64,000 bases of DNA from CANDOC01 sp965261725. Its GTDB lineage: Bacteria > Pseudomonadota > Gammaproteobacteria > Pseudomonadales > Endozoicomonadaceae. A program made the translations under genes and the position numbers. Below are positions 54,134 to 62,560 of the stretch, one piece after another. The stretch is taken from assembly GCA_965261725.1 (NCBI GenBank), contig CBDHDU010000024.1:24440-88439 (forward strand), read 5' to 3'. The first letter of the stretch is position 1; each line of letters opens with the position of its first letter. Below the pieces are notes generated by a model. It had not been told where the DNA came from and did no database searches. It saw nothing but the letters and a program-made list of their open reading frames with translations.

Positions 54134-54962
54134 GCCGGAAGAGCTGGCACAGATAATCGACCAGCCAAAACGGCTGGTCATTTTAGATGCAAGATTTAGC
54201 CTGATGGATCTTGCCGCAGGTCATCAGGCCTGGCAACAACAACATATTCCGGGCGCTGTTTATGCTCATTTAAATGAGCAGTTATCCGGCCCGGTGGTTG
54301 CAGGTAAAACCGGACGTCACCCGTTACCTGATATCGATACGCTGACCAAACAATTCAGTGTCTGGGGGATTGACTCATCCACCCCGGTTATTGTTTATGA
54401 CGAAGGTGGCCCGGCGATGGCGGCGGCTCGTGCATGGTGGCTGCTTCGCTGGCTGGGGCATAGCAATGTCAGGGTATTGCATGAAGGTATGACGGGTTGG
54501 CAAAAGCGTAACTTGCCGATGTCTTCAGAACCCGTAAAGCCTCAGGAAAGTACTTTTATTCCTTCTGTGCAGGCTGATATGGAAGCCTCTGTTGAAGAAG
54601 TAAAGTCCCACCTGAATGATCCGGCAATACGCCTGATTGATGCCCGCGGTCTGGCACGATTTATGGGCAATGAAGAGCCGGTTGATCCTGTTGCAGGCCA
54701 TATTCCCGGTGCAGTCTGTTTGCCCTTTCCTGATTGCTACGACGAACAGGGGCGTTTCCTTCCGGCAGCACAACTGAAACAGCTATTTGCCAGTGTGATT
54801 GACGGGGCAACGGATGTTGTTTGCTATTGTGGCTCGGGAGTAACGGCCTGCAATAACCTGTTGGCAATGACGATCGCCGGTTTGTCCGAGGCGCGGCTCT
54901 ACGCCGGTTCCTGGAGCCACTGGATTACCAATCCTGCCCGTCCGGTTGCAACCGGAGAATAG
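54102..54962 (+). CDS. Two-domain rhodanese sulfurtransferase
   Basis: 286 aa from ATG 54102 with SD ggag; ATG 54066 is in frame but lacks an SD. The N-terminal inactive rhodanese domain (LVILDARFSLMDLAAGHQAW, HIPGAVYAHL) is followed by a C-terminal active domain with the catalytic loop YCGSGVTA (Cys). It is similar to SseA-type thiosulfate/3-mercaptopyruvate sulfurtransferases; CGSGVT is the 3-MST-type loop. The substrate is not certain from sequence. Confidence 0.85.
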   Translation: MNNPMPTCLIEPEELAQIIDQPKRLVILDARFSLMDLAAGHQAWQQQHIPGAVYAHLNEQLSGPVVAGKTGRHPLPDIDTLTKQFSVWGIDSSTPVIVYDEGGPAMAAARAWWLLRWLGHSNVRVLHEGMTGWQKRNLPMSSEPVKPQESTFIPSVQADMEASVEEVKSHLNDPAIRLIDARGLARFMGNEEPVDPVAGHIPGAVCLPFPDCYDEQGRFLPAAQLKQLFASVIDGATDVVCYCGSGVTACNNLLAMTIAGLSEARLYAGSWSHWITNPARPVATGE

Positions 54963-54966
54963 TGCC

Positions 54967-55203
54967 TTATCGGCGACAGGGCATCAGCTCACGAATACTG
55001 GAATATCCGGCCAGTGCCAGAATCAGCGGTTCTTTGGGCTGGGAACCTTGTAGTCGAAGCGTCACTTCATACTGATCACGCTCGTTTTTGAGCTCTGCAT
55101 CGAAGCGGGTGATGTTAAACCCCTGGCGGGTGGTTGACTCAAGGATCTGCTCCAGACAGCCGGGGGCATTGCTGGCGATCAGTTTCAGGTTAAATTCACT
55201 CAC
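54967..55203 (-). CDS. ilvM: Acetolactate synthase II small subunit-like ACT protein
   Basis: 78 aa with a single ACT domain: FNLKLIASNAPGCLEQILES, GFNITRFDAELKNERDQYEV, TLRLQG. This matches IlvM, the small regulatory subunit of isozyme II (branched-chain amino-acid synthesis). No ilvG, ilvE or ilvD lies nearby, and the gene ends 5 bp from the converging rhodanese gene. The 50-bp leader before it carries an ilv-like attenuator hairpin. Its catalytic partner must be elsewhere, or the gene is a relic. Confidence 0.75.
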   Translation of the reverse strand: MSEFNLKLIASNAPGCLEQILESTTRQGFNITRFDAELKNERDQYEVTLRLQGSQPKEPLILALAGYSSIRELMPCRR

Positions 55204-55252
55204 GGGCTCTGTCCTTCCCTTCAGTAATACACGTTCTGTATGCCTAAACGAA

Positions 55253-55284
55253 GAAGCCCCCGGACCTTGCGGTGCGGGGGCTTC
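55253..55284 (-). terminator. Attenuator-like hairpin upstream of ilvM
   Basis: On the minus strand, gaagcccccgcaccgcaagg then tccgggggcttc forms a strong stem-loop followed by ttcgttt. The core CCCCCGCACC-AAGGTCCGGGGG is strikingly like the E. coli ilvGMEDA attenuator terminator. An upstream tgtgggggc (minus strand, 55343-55335) can pair with the 5' arm gcccccgca over 9 bp, giving a possible antiterminator. Confidence 0.65.
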
Positions 55285-55310
55285 GTCTGATGTTCTCGGT
55301 GTTGTCGGAT

Positions 55311-55403
55311 TTAATTTTTATCCGGCAAAACGATGCCCCCACATGTCCACATCATGGACATCTGTTTAATTATCATTGTGGTGAAGGCCATTTTTTTCAT
55401 CAT
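55311..55403 (-). promoter_or_regulatory. Putative leader peptide upstream of ilvM (30 codons, Met-rich)
   Basis: MMKKMAFTTMIIKQMSMMWT, then CGGIVLPDKN, then TAA. It lies immediately upstream of the attenuator-like hairpin, like ilvL, but has seven Met and few Ile/Leu/Val codons. The ATG-ATG-TGG run lies in a small hairpin (tgtcca...tggaca) and its 3' part overlaps the antiterminator strand. The SD is weak. Function as a translated sensor is inference. Confidence 0.45.
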
Positions 55404-55606
55404 GTCTGCGCTATCACGTTGATATACGTTTACAAAGTAGATTGTGTTATTGGTTGTTCGGTTTCTACTGATGAAGTCAGGCTGCAATCGAAACACGAAA
55501 CGAAACCAATAGCAACAGGCTCCGTCAGCAGAAGTTGCTGGCGGTTGAATGCAGTGTAGCAACTGAGTGGCTAAACTGAGTAAGTTCTTTAGCTGGAGAT
55601 TCTGGC

Positions 55607-55843
55607 ATGCAGCGACAAAAACATAACCTGACTGATGATTTTCCCGGTCATATCGCCAAGATCAGTCAATTGAAAGAAACCAGTGACGATTTCAGGCAGT
55701 TGGCAAAAGAATATCATGAGTTGGATCATCAGGTTCGCGGGCTGGAAATGCGTGATGTGCCTGCAAGTGATGCTTTTTTTGATGGCTTGAAAAGGCGCCG
55801 GGTCCAGCTGAAAGACGAGATTTACCAGTTCCTGAGTCACTGA
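55607..55843 (+). CDS. YdcH family protein (DUF465)
   Basis: 78 aa, two-helix coiled coil. The central EYHELDHQVRGLEMRDVPAS and LKRRRVQLKDEIYQFL match the DUF465/YdcH pattern (HxxLDxxI..., LKKxKLxLKDEI). SD tggaga lies before the ATG. A small cytosolic protein of unknown role. Confidence 0.85.
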   Translation: MQRQKHNLTDDFPGHIAKISQLKETSDDFRQLAKEYHELDHQVRGLEMRDVPASDAFFDGLKRRRVQLKDEIYQFLSH

Positions 55844-56045
55844 GCCGATTTCAGGTTGCAGGATATAAAGCCTGCAGCCTGTGATACAGGGCAGATAATA
55901 GTGAAACCTCGCTCCCCATTAGCTGTCTCACATAATATAAATGCTGCACATTGTGTCACTTGTGATTATTTGCGGTAGACAGGCTTTTTCCATGCAGTAG
56001 ACTAGCCGGATTGTTTGCATCGTATCGATAGAGTTGAGGAATGTG

Positions 56046-57407
56046 ATGGGTTCATGGAGTCCCGAATCCTGGAGAAGCCGCCCGGCGTTTCAGTTACCTG
56101 AGTACCCCGAGCAGACACGTCTGCAGGTTGTTGAAGATGAACTGGGTAAGCTGCCGCCGCTGGTATTTGCCGGTGAAGCCCGTCAGCTGAAATCCCGTCT
56201 GGCAAATGTTGCGGCAGGTCGTGGTTTCCTGCTGCAGGGTGGCGACTGTGCGGAAAGTTTTGGCGAGTTTTCTGCCGATAACATTCGCGACATGTTTAAA
56301 GTACTGATGCAAATGGCCGTAGTGCTGACCTTTGGTGCCGGTGTGCCCGTTGTTAAGGTTGGGCGTATGGCGGGACAATTTGCCAAGCCGCGCAGTAATC
56401 CGACAGAGACCCGCGAAGGTATTGAACTGCCAATCTACCGTGGCGATATCGTCAATGGTTATGGCTTTACGGCGGAAGAGCGTATTCCTGATCCGAGACG
56501 GATGTTGAAGGCTTACCATCAGTCTTCTTCAACTCTGAATCTGTTGCGTGCATTTGCTCAGGGTGGTCTGGCATCGCTGGAACAGGTACACGCCTGGAAC
56601 CTCGACTTTGTTGCTGCCAGTCCGCAGTCTGCCCGTTACGGGCAAATGGCTAACCGCATTGATGAAGCACTGGCGTTCATGAGTGCCTGTGGTATGAATG
56701 CGGATAATACCCCGGCACTGGGTGAAACCGATTTCTACACATCCCATGAAGCACTGCTACTGCCTTATGAGCAATCACTGACTCGTCAGGATAGCCTGAC
56801 CGGTGACTGGTATGACTGTTCCGCCCACATGCTGTGGATTGGTGACCGTACCCGTCAGCCGGATGCCGCTCATGTTGAATTCCTCCGTGGTGTTAAGAAC
56901 CCGCTGGGTCTCAAAGCGGGCCCGACTTTGCCACCGGAAGAACTGATTCGCCTGCTGGACACCCTGAATCCGGAAAACGAAGCCGGTCGTATTACCGTTA
57001 TTGTGCGGATGGGTGCCAATAAGGTTGCCGAAGGTTTGCCCGGGTTAATTCGTGCGGTTCAGAAAGAAGGCAAAAATGTCATCTGGAGCTGTGACCCGAT
57101 GCATGGCAATACCATCAGTACCGGTAATGGTTACAAGACCCGTGAAGTATCTGCCATTCTGCAGGAAATGAAGCAGTTCTTTGAAGTGCATCAGGCGGAA
57201 GGTTCTTATGCGGGTGGTGTTCACTTTGAAATGACCGGTCGTAATGTCACCGAATGTGTCGGTGGTGCGCATGGCCTGACTGAAGAAGGGCTGTCCAGCC
57301 GTTATCACACTAACTGTGATCCGCGACTGAATGCAGACCAGGCTTTGGAACTGGCATTCCTGATTTCAGAAACACTGAAAGCCTGTCGTAAAACGATGGC
57401 TGCCTGA
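56046..57407 (+). CDS. 3-Deoxy-7-phosphoheptulonate synthase, class II
   Basis: 453 aa, plant/mycobacterial-type DAHP synthase. It condenses PEP and erythrose-4-phosphate in the first step of the shikimate pathway, which also feeds chorismate to MenF. Motifs: LLQGGDCAESF (metal Cys), KVGRMAGQFAKPRS, WDxxHAWNLDF-like EQVHAWNLDF, CDPMHGN, GGVHFEMTG. ATG 56046 is preferred for its GAGGA SD; an in-frame TTG at 56034 and a GTG at 56043 exist. Nearest to the AroA-type II enzymes of pseudomonads. Confidence 0.93.
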   Translation: MGSWSPESWRSRPAFQLPEYPEQTRLQVVEDELGKLPPLVFAGEARQLKSRLANVAAGRGFLLQGGDCAESFGEFSADNIRDMFKVLMQMAVVLTFGAGVPVVKVGRMAGQFAKPRSNPTETREGIELPIYRGDIVNGYGFTAEERIPDPRRMLKAYHQSSSTLNLLRAFAQGGLASLEQVHAWNLDFVAASPQSARYGQMANRIDEALAFMSACGMNADNTPALGETDFYTSHEALLLPYEQSLTRQDSLTGDWYDCSAHMLWIGDRTRQPDAAHVEFLRGVKNPLGLKAGPTLPPEELIRLLDTLNPENEAGRITVIVRMGANKVAEGLPGLIRAVQKEGKNVIWSCDPMHGNTISTGNGYKTREVSAILQEMKQFFEVHQAEGSYAGGVHFEMTGRNVTECVGGAHGLTEEGLSSRYHTNCDPRLNADQALELAFLISETLKACRKTMAA

Positions 57408-57508
57408 TGTGTGATGCTGCCTGCCTTTTCTATAAAGGCTGGCAGCGGATATGGCGAATAAATTTTTTTTGACAGTTAATCTCTGATCATTACAATACGC
57501 CACATCTT

Positions 57509-57585
57509 CGGTGTGTAGCGCAGCCTGGTAGCGCACTTCCTTCGGGAGGAAGGGGTCGGAGGTTCGAATCCTCTCACACCGACCA
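57509..57585 (+). tRNA. tRNA-Pro (anticodon CGG)
   Basis: 77 nt with encoded CCA. The acceptor stem cggtgtg / cacaccg, D-loop agcgcagcctggtagcgc, anticodon arm cttcc-ttCGGga-ggaag and T arm ggaggttcgaatcctc all fold normally. The anticodon loop reads TT-CGG-GA. Its 3' end is next to an integrase remnant, so it is a probable attachment site of a genomic island. Confidence 0.96.
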
Positions 57586-58145
57586 GTATTTTCAGGGTCT
57601 GCAGCGTAAGCAGTTACTTCAATGTCTCCATTTTTTAACAAGAATATTAACAAGATCTCTCTGGATGGGGTTATTTGGTTCCCTCGTTAAACAACGGTTT
57701 CCGTATATAGTGGTTCTGTGCTGAGCGGGTTTTGTGCCCTGAAATATTCAAATCAGGTAGCGTCTTCAGTTTGTGCATCAGCCCCTTGTGATCCGACACA
57801 CCTTTCGCCTTCATGTCTTTGTGAGTGAATCTTGATTCTTTTGGGATTACACCATTTCGTATCGCTTTTTTCATCAGGTCGGTTATCAGACCTTTCACTG
57901 AGTCATAGTCCTTGTATCCCTGTCCTCTGCTGGATTGTAGTAGGTGGGAACACTCGGGGTTCGGGCGGTTTTTAAGTAGCATGTCTACAGCCTTACGGAG
58001 GCGAGGTGTCCAGAGGGTAATTTCATCCAATGATCCTTTTTCCCGCTCTATTAACAAGCCTTCTTCGTAAGCGCATGCCAAACAGCATCTACAAAACATA
58101 ATTTCAACGCCTGATACTGAAGCCTCCACTATTCCAGGAGGCAAC

Positions 58146-58478
58146 ATGTCAACTAAACGTCAGTTCTGGTTCCAGCATATTGAGGCCTGGCAACAAAGCC
58201 AGCTTTCTCAATCCGAATATGCCCGCCAGCACGGGTTGTCTATCAAATCCTTCAGTTATTATCGCCGTCGTTTCGTTCAGGAACATCAGCAGAGTCAGCA
58301 GGAACCCTCTGTTCCTTTACTGCCTGTGAGTGTGGTTCCTGAAGAGCCGGTCGGATCTCCGGCTCAAACGGTGCCAGGCATTACCCTGACCAGTCCGGGC
58401 GGGTTTCGTATTGAACTGGCTCCGGGGTTTGATTCGCAGGCTTTGCAGGCAGTTTTGCAACTACTGGAGGCTGCATGA
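58146..58478 (+). CDS. tnpA: IS66 accessory protein TnpA
   Basis: 110 aa. N-terminal HTH of the IS66 TnpA type (WFQHIEAWQQSQLSQSEYAR, SIKSFSYYRRRF) and a Pro/Val linker. SD ggaggcaac. It overlaps tnpB by 4 nt (ATGA), which is normal for IS66. Confidence 0.9.
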   Translation: MSTKRQFWFQHIEAWQQSQLSQSEYARQHGLSIKSFSYYRRRFVQEHQQSQQEPSVPLLPVSVVPEEPVGSPAQTVPGITLTSPGGFRIELAPGFDSQALQAVLQLLEAA

Positions 58479-58834
58479 TCGGTGATACGGCGTCTCTCAA
58501 GGTTTATCTGGCACCGGGTATAACCGATATGCGTAAGTCCATTAATGGTCTTGCCCTGATCGTTAATGAAGTGCTGGCATTTGATCCGTTTTCAGAAAGC
58601 CTGTTTGTGTTCTGCAACCGGGGGCGTAACAAACTGAAAATCCTGCACTGGCAAACCAATGGCTTTTGGTTGTACTACCGGCGTCTTGAGAAGGGGCGCT
58701 TTAAATGGCCGACAACAGACTCACCGGAGCAAGCCGTCAATATCACCCGAAGGCAGCTGAACTGGCTGCTTGATGGTTTACCGGTCAACCCGAAAGGTGC
58801 ACACCGGCCTATGCATCATCAGTCCGTGGTTTGA
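58475..58834 (+). CDS. tnpB: IS66 accessory protein TnpB
   Basis: 119 aa. YLAPGITDMRKSINGLALIV, LFVFCNRGRNKLKILHWQTN and FWLYYRRLEKGRFKWP are the IS66 Orf2 signatures. Required with TnpA and TnpC for transposition in studied IS66 members. Confidence 0.93.
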   Translation: MIGDTASLKVYLAPGITDMRKSINGLALIVNEVLAFDPFSESLFVFCNRGRNKLKILHWQTNGFWLYYRRLEKGRFKWPTTDSPEQAVNITRRQLNWLLDGLPVNPKGAHRPMHHQSVV

Positions 58835-58895
58835 TACGCATTGCAATAACCTGACGCAATGAAAAGACGACAGGTATTGTCGGATAATCACCACC

Positions 58896-60440
58896 ATGAA
58901 GACTATCACCGTACCCGCCCAAACCTTCGAAGGCCTTCAGCTGAAAGTGACTCAGCTTGAAGCAAAACTGGCGTGGTACGAAGAACAGTTCCGCCTTCAA
59001 AAGCATCAGCAATTCGGGGCTTCCAGCGAACGCTTTGAGGGGCAGGGTCAGCTGTTCAATGAAACCGAGGTGCTGGCTGATGAGGAACCCAACGAACCTG
59101 ACGTTGAACAGGTGCCCGCCCATGAACGCAGGAAACCGGTCAGAAAACCACTGTCGGAAGACCTGCCCCGTGAAATCATAGAAATCGACATTACTGACGA
59201 AGAAAAGCAGTGCGATGGCTGCGGTGGTGAACTCAGGGCGTTTGGTCATGAGACCAGCACCAAACTGGATATCGTGCCCGCACAGGTGAAGGTACTGGAG
59301 TTTCGTCGCCTGAAATACGCCTGTGCCTGTGAGTCCGGCGTGAAGACCGCCCCGGCACCCAAAATGCCGATTCCCAAAAGCATTTCAACACCCGGACTGC
59401 TGGCCTGGATCATTACTAGCAAATACGGCGATGCACTACCACTGTACCGTCAGGAGTTCATTCTCAAGCGCATGGGTGCCGAAATCACCCGTGCGACACT
59501 GGCTCAATGGATGATCCGGGTAGCGGATGTGCTGATGCCGCTTTATGAAGCCCTGTGCCAACACCTGGTCAGGCAGCCTTATGTGCAGGCAGACGAAACA
59601 ACTTTGCAGGTGCTCAAAGAGCAAGACCGGCGCCCGCAGAGCAAGTCTTACATGTGGCTGTACCGAACCGGTGAGCAGCTCGGTTCTCCCGTTGTGCTGT
59701 ACGATTACCAGACGGGGCGCGACCATGCATGCCCGTTGGCATTTCTGGAAGGGTTCAAAGGCTTCTTGCAGTGTGACGGGCATTCGGCCTATAAAACCCT
59801 GAGCAGCAAGCGACCGGAAATAGAGTTGATAGGTTGTATGGCGCATGCCCGCCGAAAATTCAAAGAAGCTCTGGACGTCATTCCGAAAAAGAAAGGTGAC
59901 AACAGCCAAAAAATCAGCCGCCCGGCTCAGGCGTTGAACATGATCCGGCAACTCTACGCCATCGAGCGCCGGATAAAGGATAAAACGACAGAAGAGCGAT
60001 ACCGGGTGCGCCAGTGTGAAAGCCGCCCCATCATGGACAAATTCCGACAATGGTTGGAAAAACAGAAACCACGCATCCTGCCCGAAAGTAAACTGGGCAA
60101 AGCCATCACCTATGCCCTGAACCAGTGGCCGTACCTGTCGCGCTACCTCGATAGCGGTTTGGTAGAGATTGATAACAATGCGGCAGAGCGTTCAATCAAA
60201 CCCTTTGTCATAGGGCGAAAGAACTGGACATTTGCTGACTCAGTGAAAGGCGCCAACGCGAGTGCGGTGCTGTACAGTCTGGTTGAAACGGCAAAAGCCA
60301 ACGGGCTTGAACCCTATGCCTGGTTCCGCTACGTGCTGACTCAGCTCCCCCAGCTCGAAAAGGGAGCCAGGGTAGAGCATCTGCTGCCCATAAACCTCAC
60401 CCCGGATGACTTGAAAGCGGTGGTGAACACCGGATATTGA
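58896..60440 (+). CDS. tnpC: IS66 transposase TnpC
   Basis: 514 aa. An N-terminal leucine zipper (LQLKVTQLEAKLAWYEEQFR) and a zinc-finger-like CDGCGG...CACE are followed by the DDE core: VQADETTLQVL (D), LQCDGHSAYKTL (D) and GLVEIDNNAAERSIKPFVIGRKNW (E). Complete. Confidence 0.94.
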   Translation: MKTITVPAQTFEGLQLKVTQLEAKLAWYEEQFRLQKHQQFGASSERFEGQGQLFNETEVLADEEPNEPDVEQVPAHERRKPVRKPLSEDLPREIIEIDITDEEKQCDGCGGELRAFGHETSTKLDIVPAQVKVLEFRRLKYACACESGVKTAPAPKMPIPKSISTPGLLAWIITSKYGDALPLYRQEFILKRMGAEITRATLAQWMIRVADVLMPLYEALCQHLVRQPYVQADETTLQVLKEQDRRPQSKSYMWLYRTGEQLGSPVVLYDYQTGRDHACPLAFLEGFKGFLQCDGHSAYKTLSSKRPEIELIGCMAHARRKFKEALDVIPKKKGDNSQKISRPAQALNMIRQLYAIERRIKDKTTEERYRVRQCESRPIMDKFRQWLEKQKPRILPESKLGKAITYALNQWPYLSRYLDSGLVEIDNNAAERSIKPFVIGRKNWTFADSVKGANASAVLYSLVETAKANGLEPYAWFRYVLTQLPQLEKGARVEHLLPINLTPDDLKAVVNTGY

Positions 60441-60477
60441 AGAAGATAGTGAAAAAGCAGCATCGGCCTGCCCGTGC

Positions 60478-61621
60478 TCATTGTGACCATATCTTGCCCG
60501 GCACAAACGGCGGAGCCTGCGGATTCAAACCGGGACGGACTGGATGCTGAGGGCATGGTGGTTGTGAGAGTGGCTGCCCGGTATCCTTCGACTGAATATC
60601 AAGGTGCTGTAGCCTATCCAGTGCCTTGTGTTCGAGTTCACGCCATGCTTCCTGTTTTCGTGCCTGCTGCCGTGAAGTCTGAAGTATATTGGCACGCGCC
60701 CAGAATATTGTAGCTTGCTGCCCATCACCCATCACCCATCACCCATCACCCATCACCCATCATACGCAGAATATGTCCCTGCAAGCTCAGTGATTGCGGG
60801 GTTTCTTTTTCCTGGCGTGAACGTTTTACCAGCGCCATTGCTGCCTGTAAATTCTTATTCGTATCCGGTACCGACCCTGTAATGATTTCCCTGCATGCCA
60901 GGGTAAACCGGGTTACTGCGATCACATGGAATAGCTGCCAGTTGTGACTTGTGGCAAAAGCCTCCAACAGGATTGTGGCGAGTTGATCCGCTTTCGAGAC
61001 GTTATCTGTTTGGTGGTCCAGACACGCCAGCAACCCCAGCTCAATCTGGAGATGGCCGCAAAAGTCAGTCGGCGGCTGGTGCTTGCGTTGGTTCTCCTGT
61101 TGGCGCAGCTGCCGGAACAGCCCCTCGGCTTCGGTTAGCTTACCTGCTTCCTGTAAACACCGAGCCAACCCCAGCTCAATCTGGAGATGGCCGCAAAAGT
61201 CAGTCGGCGGCTGGTGCTTGCGTTGGTTCTCCTGTTGGCGCAGCTGCCGGAACAGCCCCTCGGCTTCGGTTAGCTTCTCAACATCGCCGGTTAAATCCAG
61301 ACAGGTTGCCAACCCCAGCTCAATCTGGAGATGGCCGCAAAAGTCAGTCGGCGGCTGGTGCTTGCGTTGGTTCTCCTGTTGGCGCAGCTGCCGGAACAGC
61401 CCCTCGGCTTCGGTTAGCTTACCCATTCCCTGTTTAGTTCTGGCGATTCCTATTTTTAAATAAATGTTCTCAGGAGCTTGTCGGGATAAACTGGAAAATA
61501 AACTCAATGCTTGGGGATAGTTTTTCTTTTTTAAGAAATCCCAGGCTGCCTCTTCTCTTTCTCCTGCTGAAATACAAAAAGTAATCAAAAAGGCAATGAC
61601 AGCTTTTATTAATCTGTTCAT
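60478..61621 (-). CDS. Secreted TPR-repeat protein, IS66 passenger; frame closed at 60746 by a repeat expansion
   Basis: 291 aa as read (61621-60746). A signal peptide (MNRLIKAVIAFLITFCISAG) is followed by TPR-like helices: an initial AWDFLKKKNYPQALSLFSSL, then three near-identical 45/48-residue repeats (KLTEAEGLFRQLRQQENQRK ... LQIELGLA). The frame ends in a heptamer microsatellite (MMGDG*). A good TPR-like continuation, QQATIFWARANILQTSRQQA...ALDRLQHLD, is open in another frame to 60478. With two heptamers instead of six the two parts join, giving ~371 aa. The gene lies within the IS66 ends, so it is transposed with it. Function unknown. Confidence 0.65.
60721..60762. repeat. Heptanucleotide microsatellite (cccatca x 6)
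   Basis: Six perfect copies of the 7-mer lie within the TPR passenger gene. Seven is not a multiple of three, so each gain or loss shifts frame. On the coding strand the third copy always supplies an in-frame TGA, so only two copies keep the full frame open. Confidence 0.93.
61031..61420. repeat. Three identical 111-bp repeats in the TPR gene
   Basis: Units at 61031-61141, 61166-61276 and 61310-61420 show no differences. Spacers are 24 and 33 bp and differ from each other. Periods of 135 and 144 bp are multiples of three, so the protein frame is kept. Long open frames on the opposite strand here are shadows. Confidence 0.93.
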
Positions 61622-62560
61622 CAGCTATATGAGATAACAATGAATAATTTGTCTGTATGAAGAGTGGTGTAGTGTTTGAAATTATAGATGTGGTATCAGT
61701 GTCGTTTGAGGCATGTTGCAAACAATAATCAGAGTTGTGCTGTTATTGGTAGATGGCTTTCGTCGTGCGCTCACCCTTCTTCCAGTACATGCCGGTCAAT
61801 GGTCATTTTGATAATTTCACACATCCGGGCGCGGCAAATGTAGCCTATCTCTAACAGTGCATAGGCGCGGGGGCTAGCAATTTCCAGAACCGGATAATAA
61901 TCTTCGTCGGTAACATAACGCTTACTTTTTCCACTCGCTTCACCGGTGATATTGCTGCATGGATTATTCGGCAGCCCCCGGTTATATTGAATTCCGTTCT
62001 TCCAGGCGTTGCGGATAATTTTTAAATGCAGGGTACGTTTATGTTTGGTGTCCAGCTTGTCGAGGTAATGACGGAGAGTAACAGTATCAATATGCTCTAA
62101 GGGGACGTTGCCAAAAAAATTGTAAGGAGCAGCAACAGGCGTTTCAAGAATTTGTGGGATAATCCATTTCGACCAGTCTTTCTTAGTACTTTCTACCAAT
62201 TTTTCAAAGGCGTGTGATTTCTGGTATTCACCTAGTAACCATTCAAGATTTCGGTGATTTTTTTCATGTGGCTGCTGATAGCGCTGCCATAATACATACA
62301 CAGGTTCGTCTGCTGAACATAGCTTGATATCTTTGCCCCTGATAATTTTCTCGTTGAATACTCCCAAGTATGGGCGGTAAATATACCAGTGGTTAACAAC
62401 GTAAACATATTTGGGCAACTGCTGGGTTGCCCGGCTTCGGCGAGTTGACATTATAAGAATACCGGTTTTTTTGTAACTATTCAGCACCCTCACAATAAGC
62501 TGGTATTTTCGTGATTTTGTGTCATTTTCAAATACAGTTCTTCTCTGACCAACGCTTGTT

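Larger units (their letters stand above)
58067..61774 (+). mobile_element. IS66-family element with a TPR passenger gene
   Basis: 3708 bp. The terminal inverted repeats are gtaagcgcatgccaaacagc on the left and gtgagcgcacgacgaaagcc (complement) on the right, the GTAAGCGC end typical of IS66. Flanked by the 8-bp duplication ccttcttc. It contains tnpA, tnpB and tnpC (58146-60440) and then, on the opposite strand, a secreted TPR-repeat gene that lies wholly inside the ends. Confidence 0.88.
57671..62493 (-). pseudogene. Tyrosine integrase gene, split by an IS66 element
   Basis: The N-terminal part is 62493-61775: MRVLNSYKKTGILIMSTRRS, a SAM-like core domain, then catalytic box I GYICRARMCEIIKMTIDRHVLEEG. 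The C-terminal part is 58066-57671: LLIEREKGSLDEITLWTPRLRKAV ... RFTHKDMKAKGVSDHKG (box II H..K) and SAQNHYIRKPLFN (Tyr). The octamer ccttcttc is at both junctions (58059-58066, 61775-61782); rejoining gives VLEEGLLIERE in frame, ~368 aa. The gene ends 85 bp from the tRNA-Pro, as for integrases that target tRNA genes. Inactive as it stands. Confidence 0.85.

Noticed and set aside
55253..55284. Hairpin as a plain terminator for the + strand YdcH or rhodanese genes
   Set aside because: On the + strand it is followed by gtctga, not a T run, and no + gene ends just before it. The minus orientation places it directly before ilvM.
60721..60762. Possible CRISPR-like or phase-variation switch from the cccatca repeats
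   Set aside because: The units are 7 bp, without spacers, so not a CRISPR array. A classical multi-state phase switch is unlikely because any tract of three or more units gives the same in-frame stop. Kept only as a microsatellite.
60949..61463. Long open frames on the + strand across the TPR repeats
   Set aside because: They arise because the three 111-bp repeats are multiples of three apart. The minus strand has the signal peptide and TPR sequence; the plus frames are low-complexity shadows.
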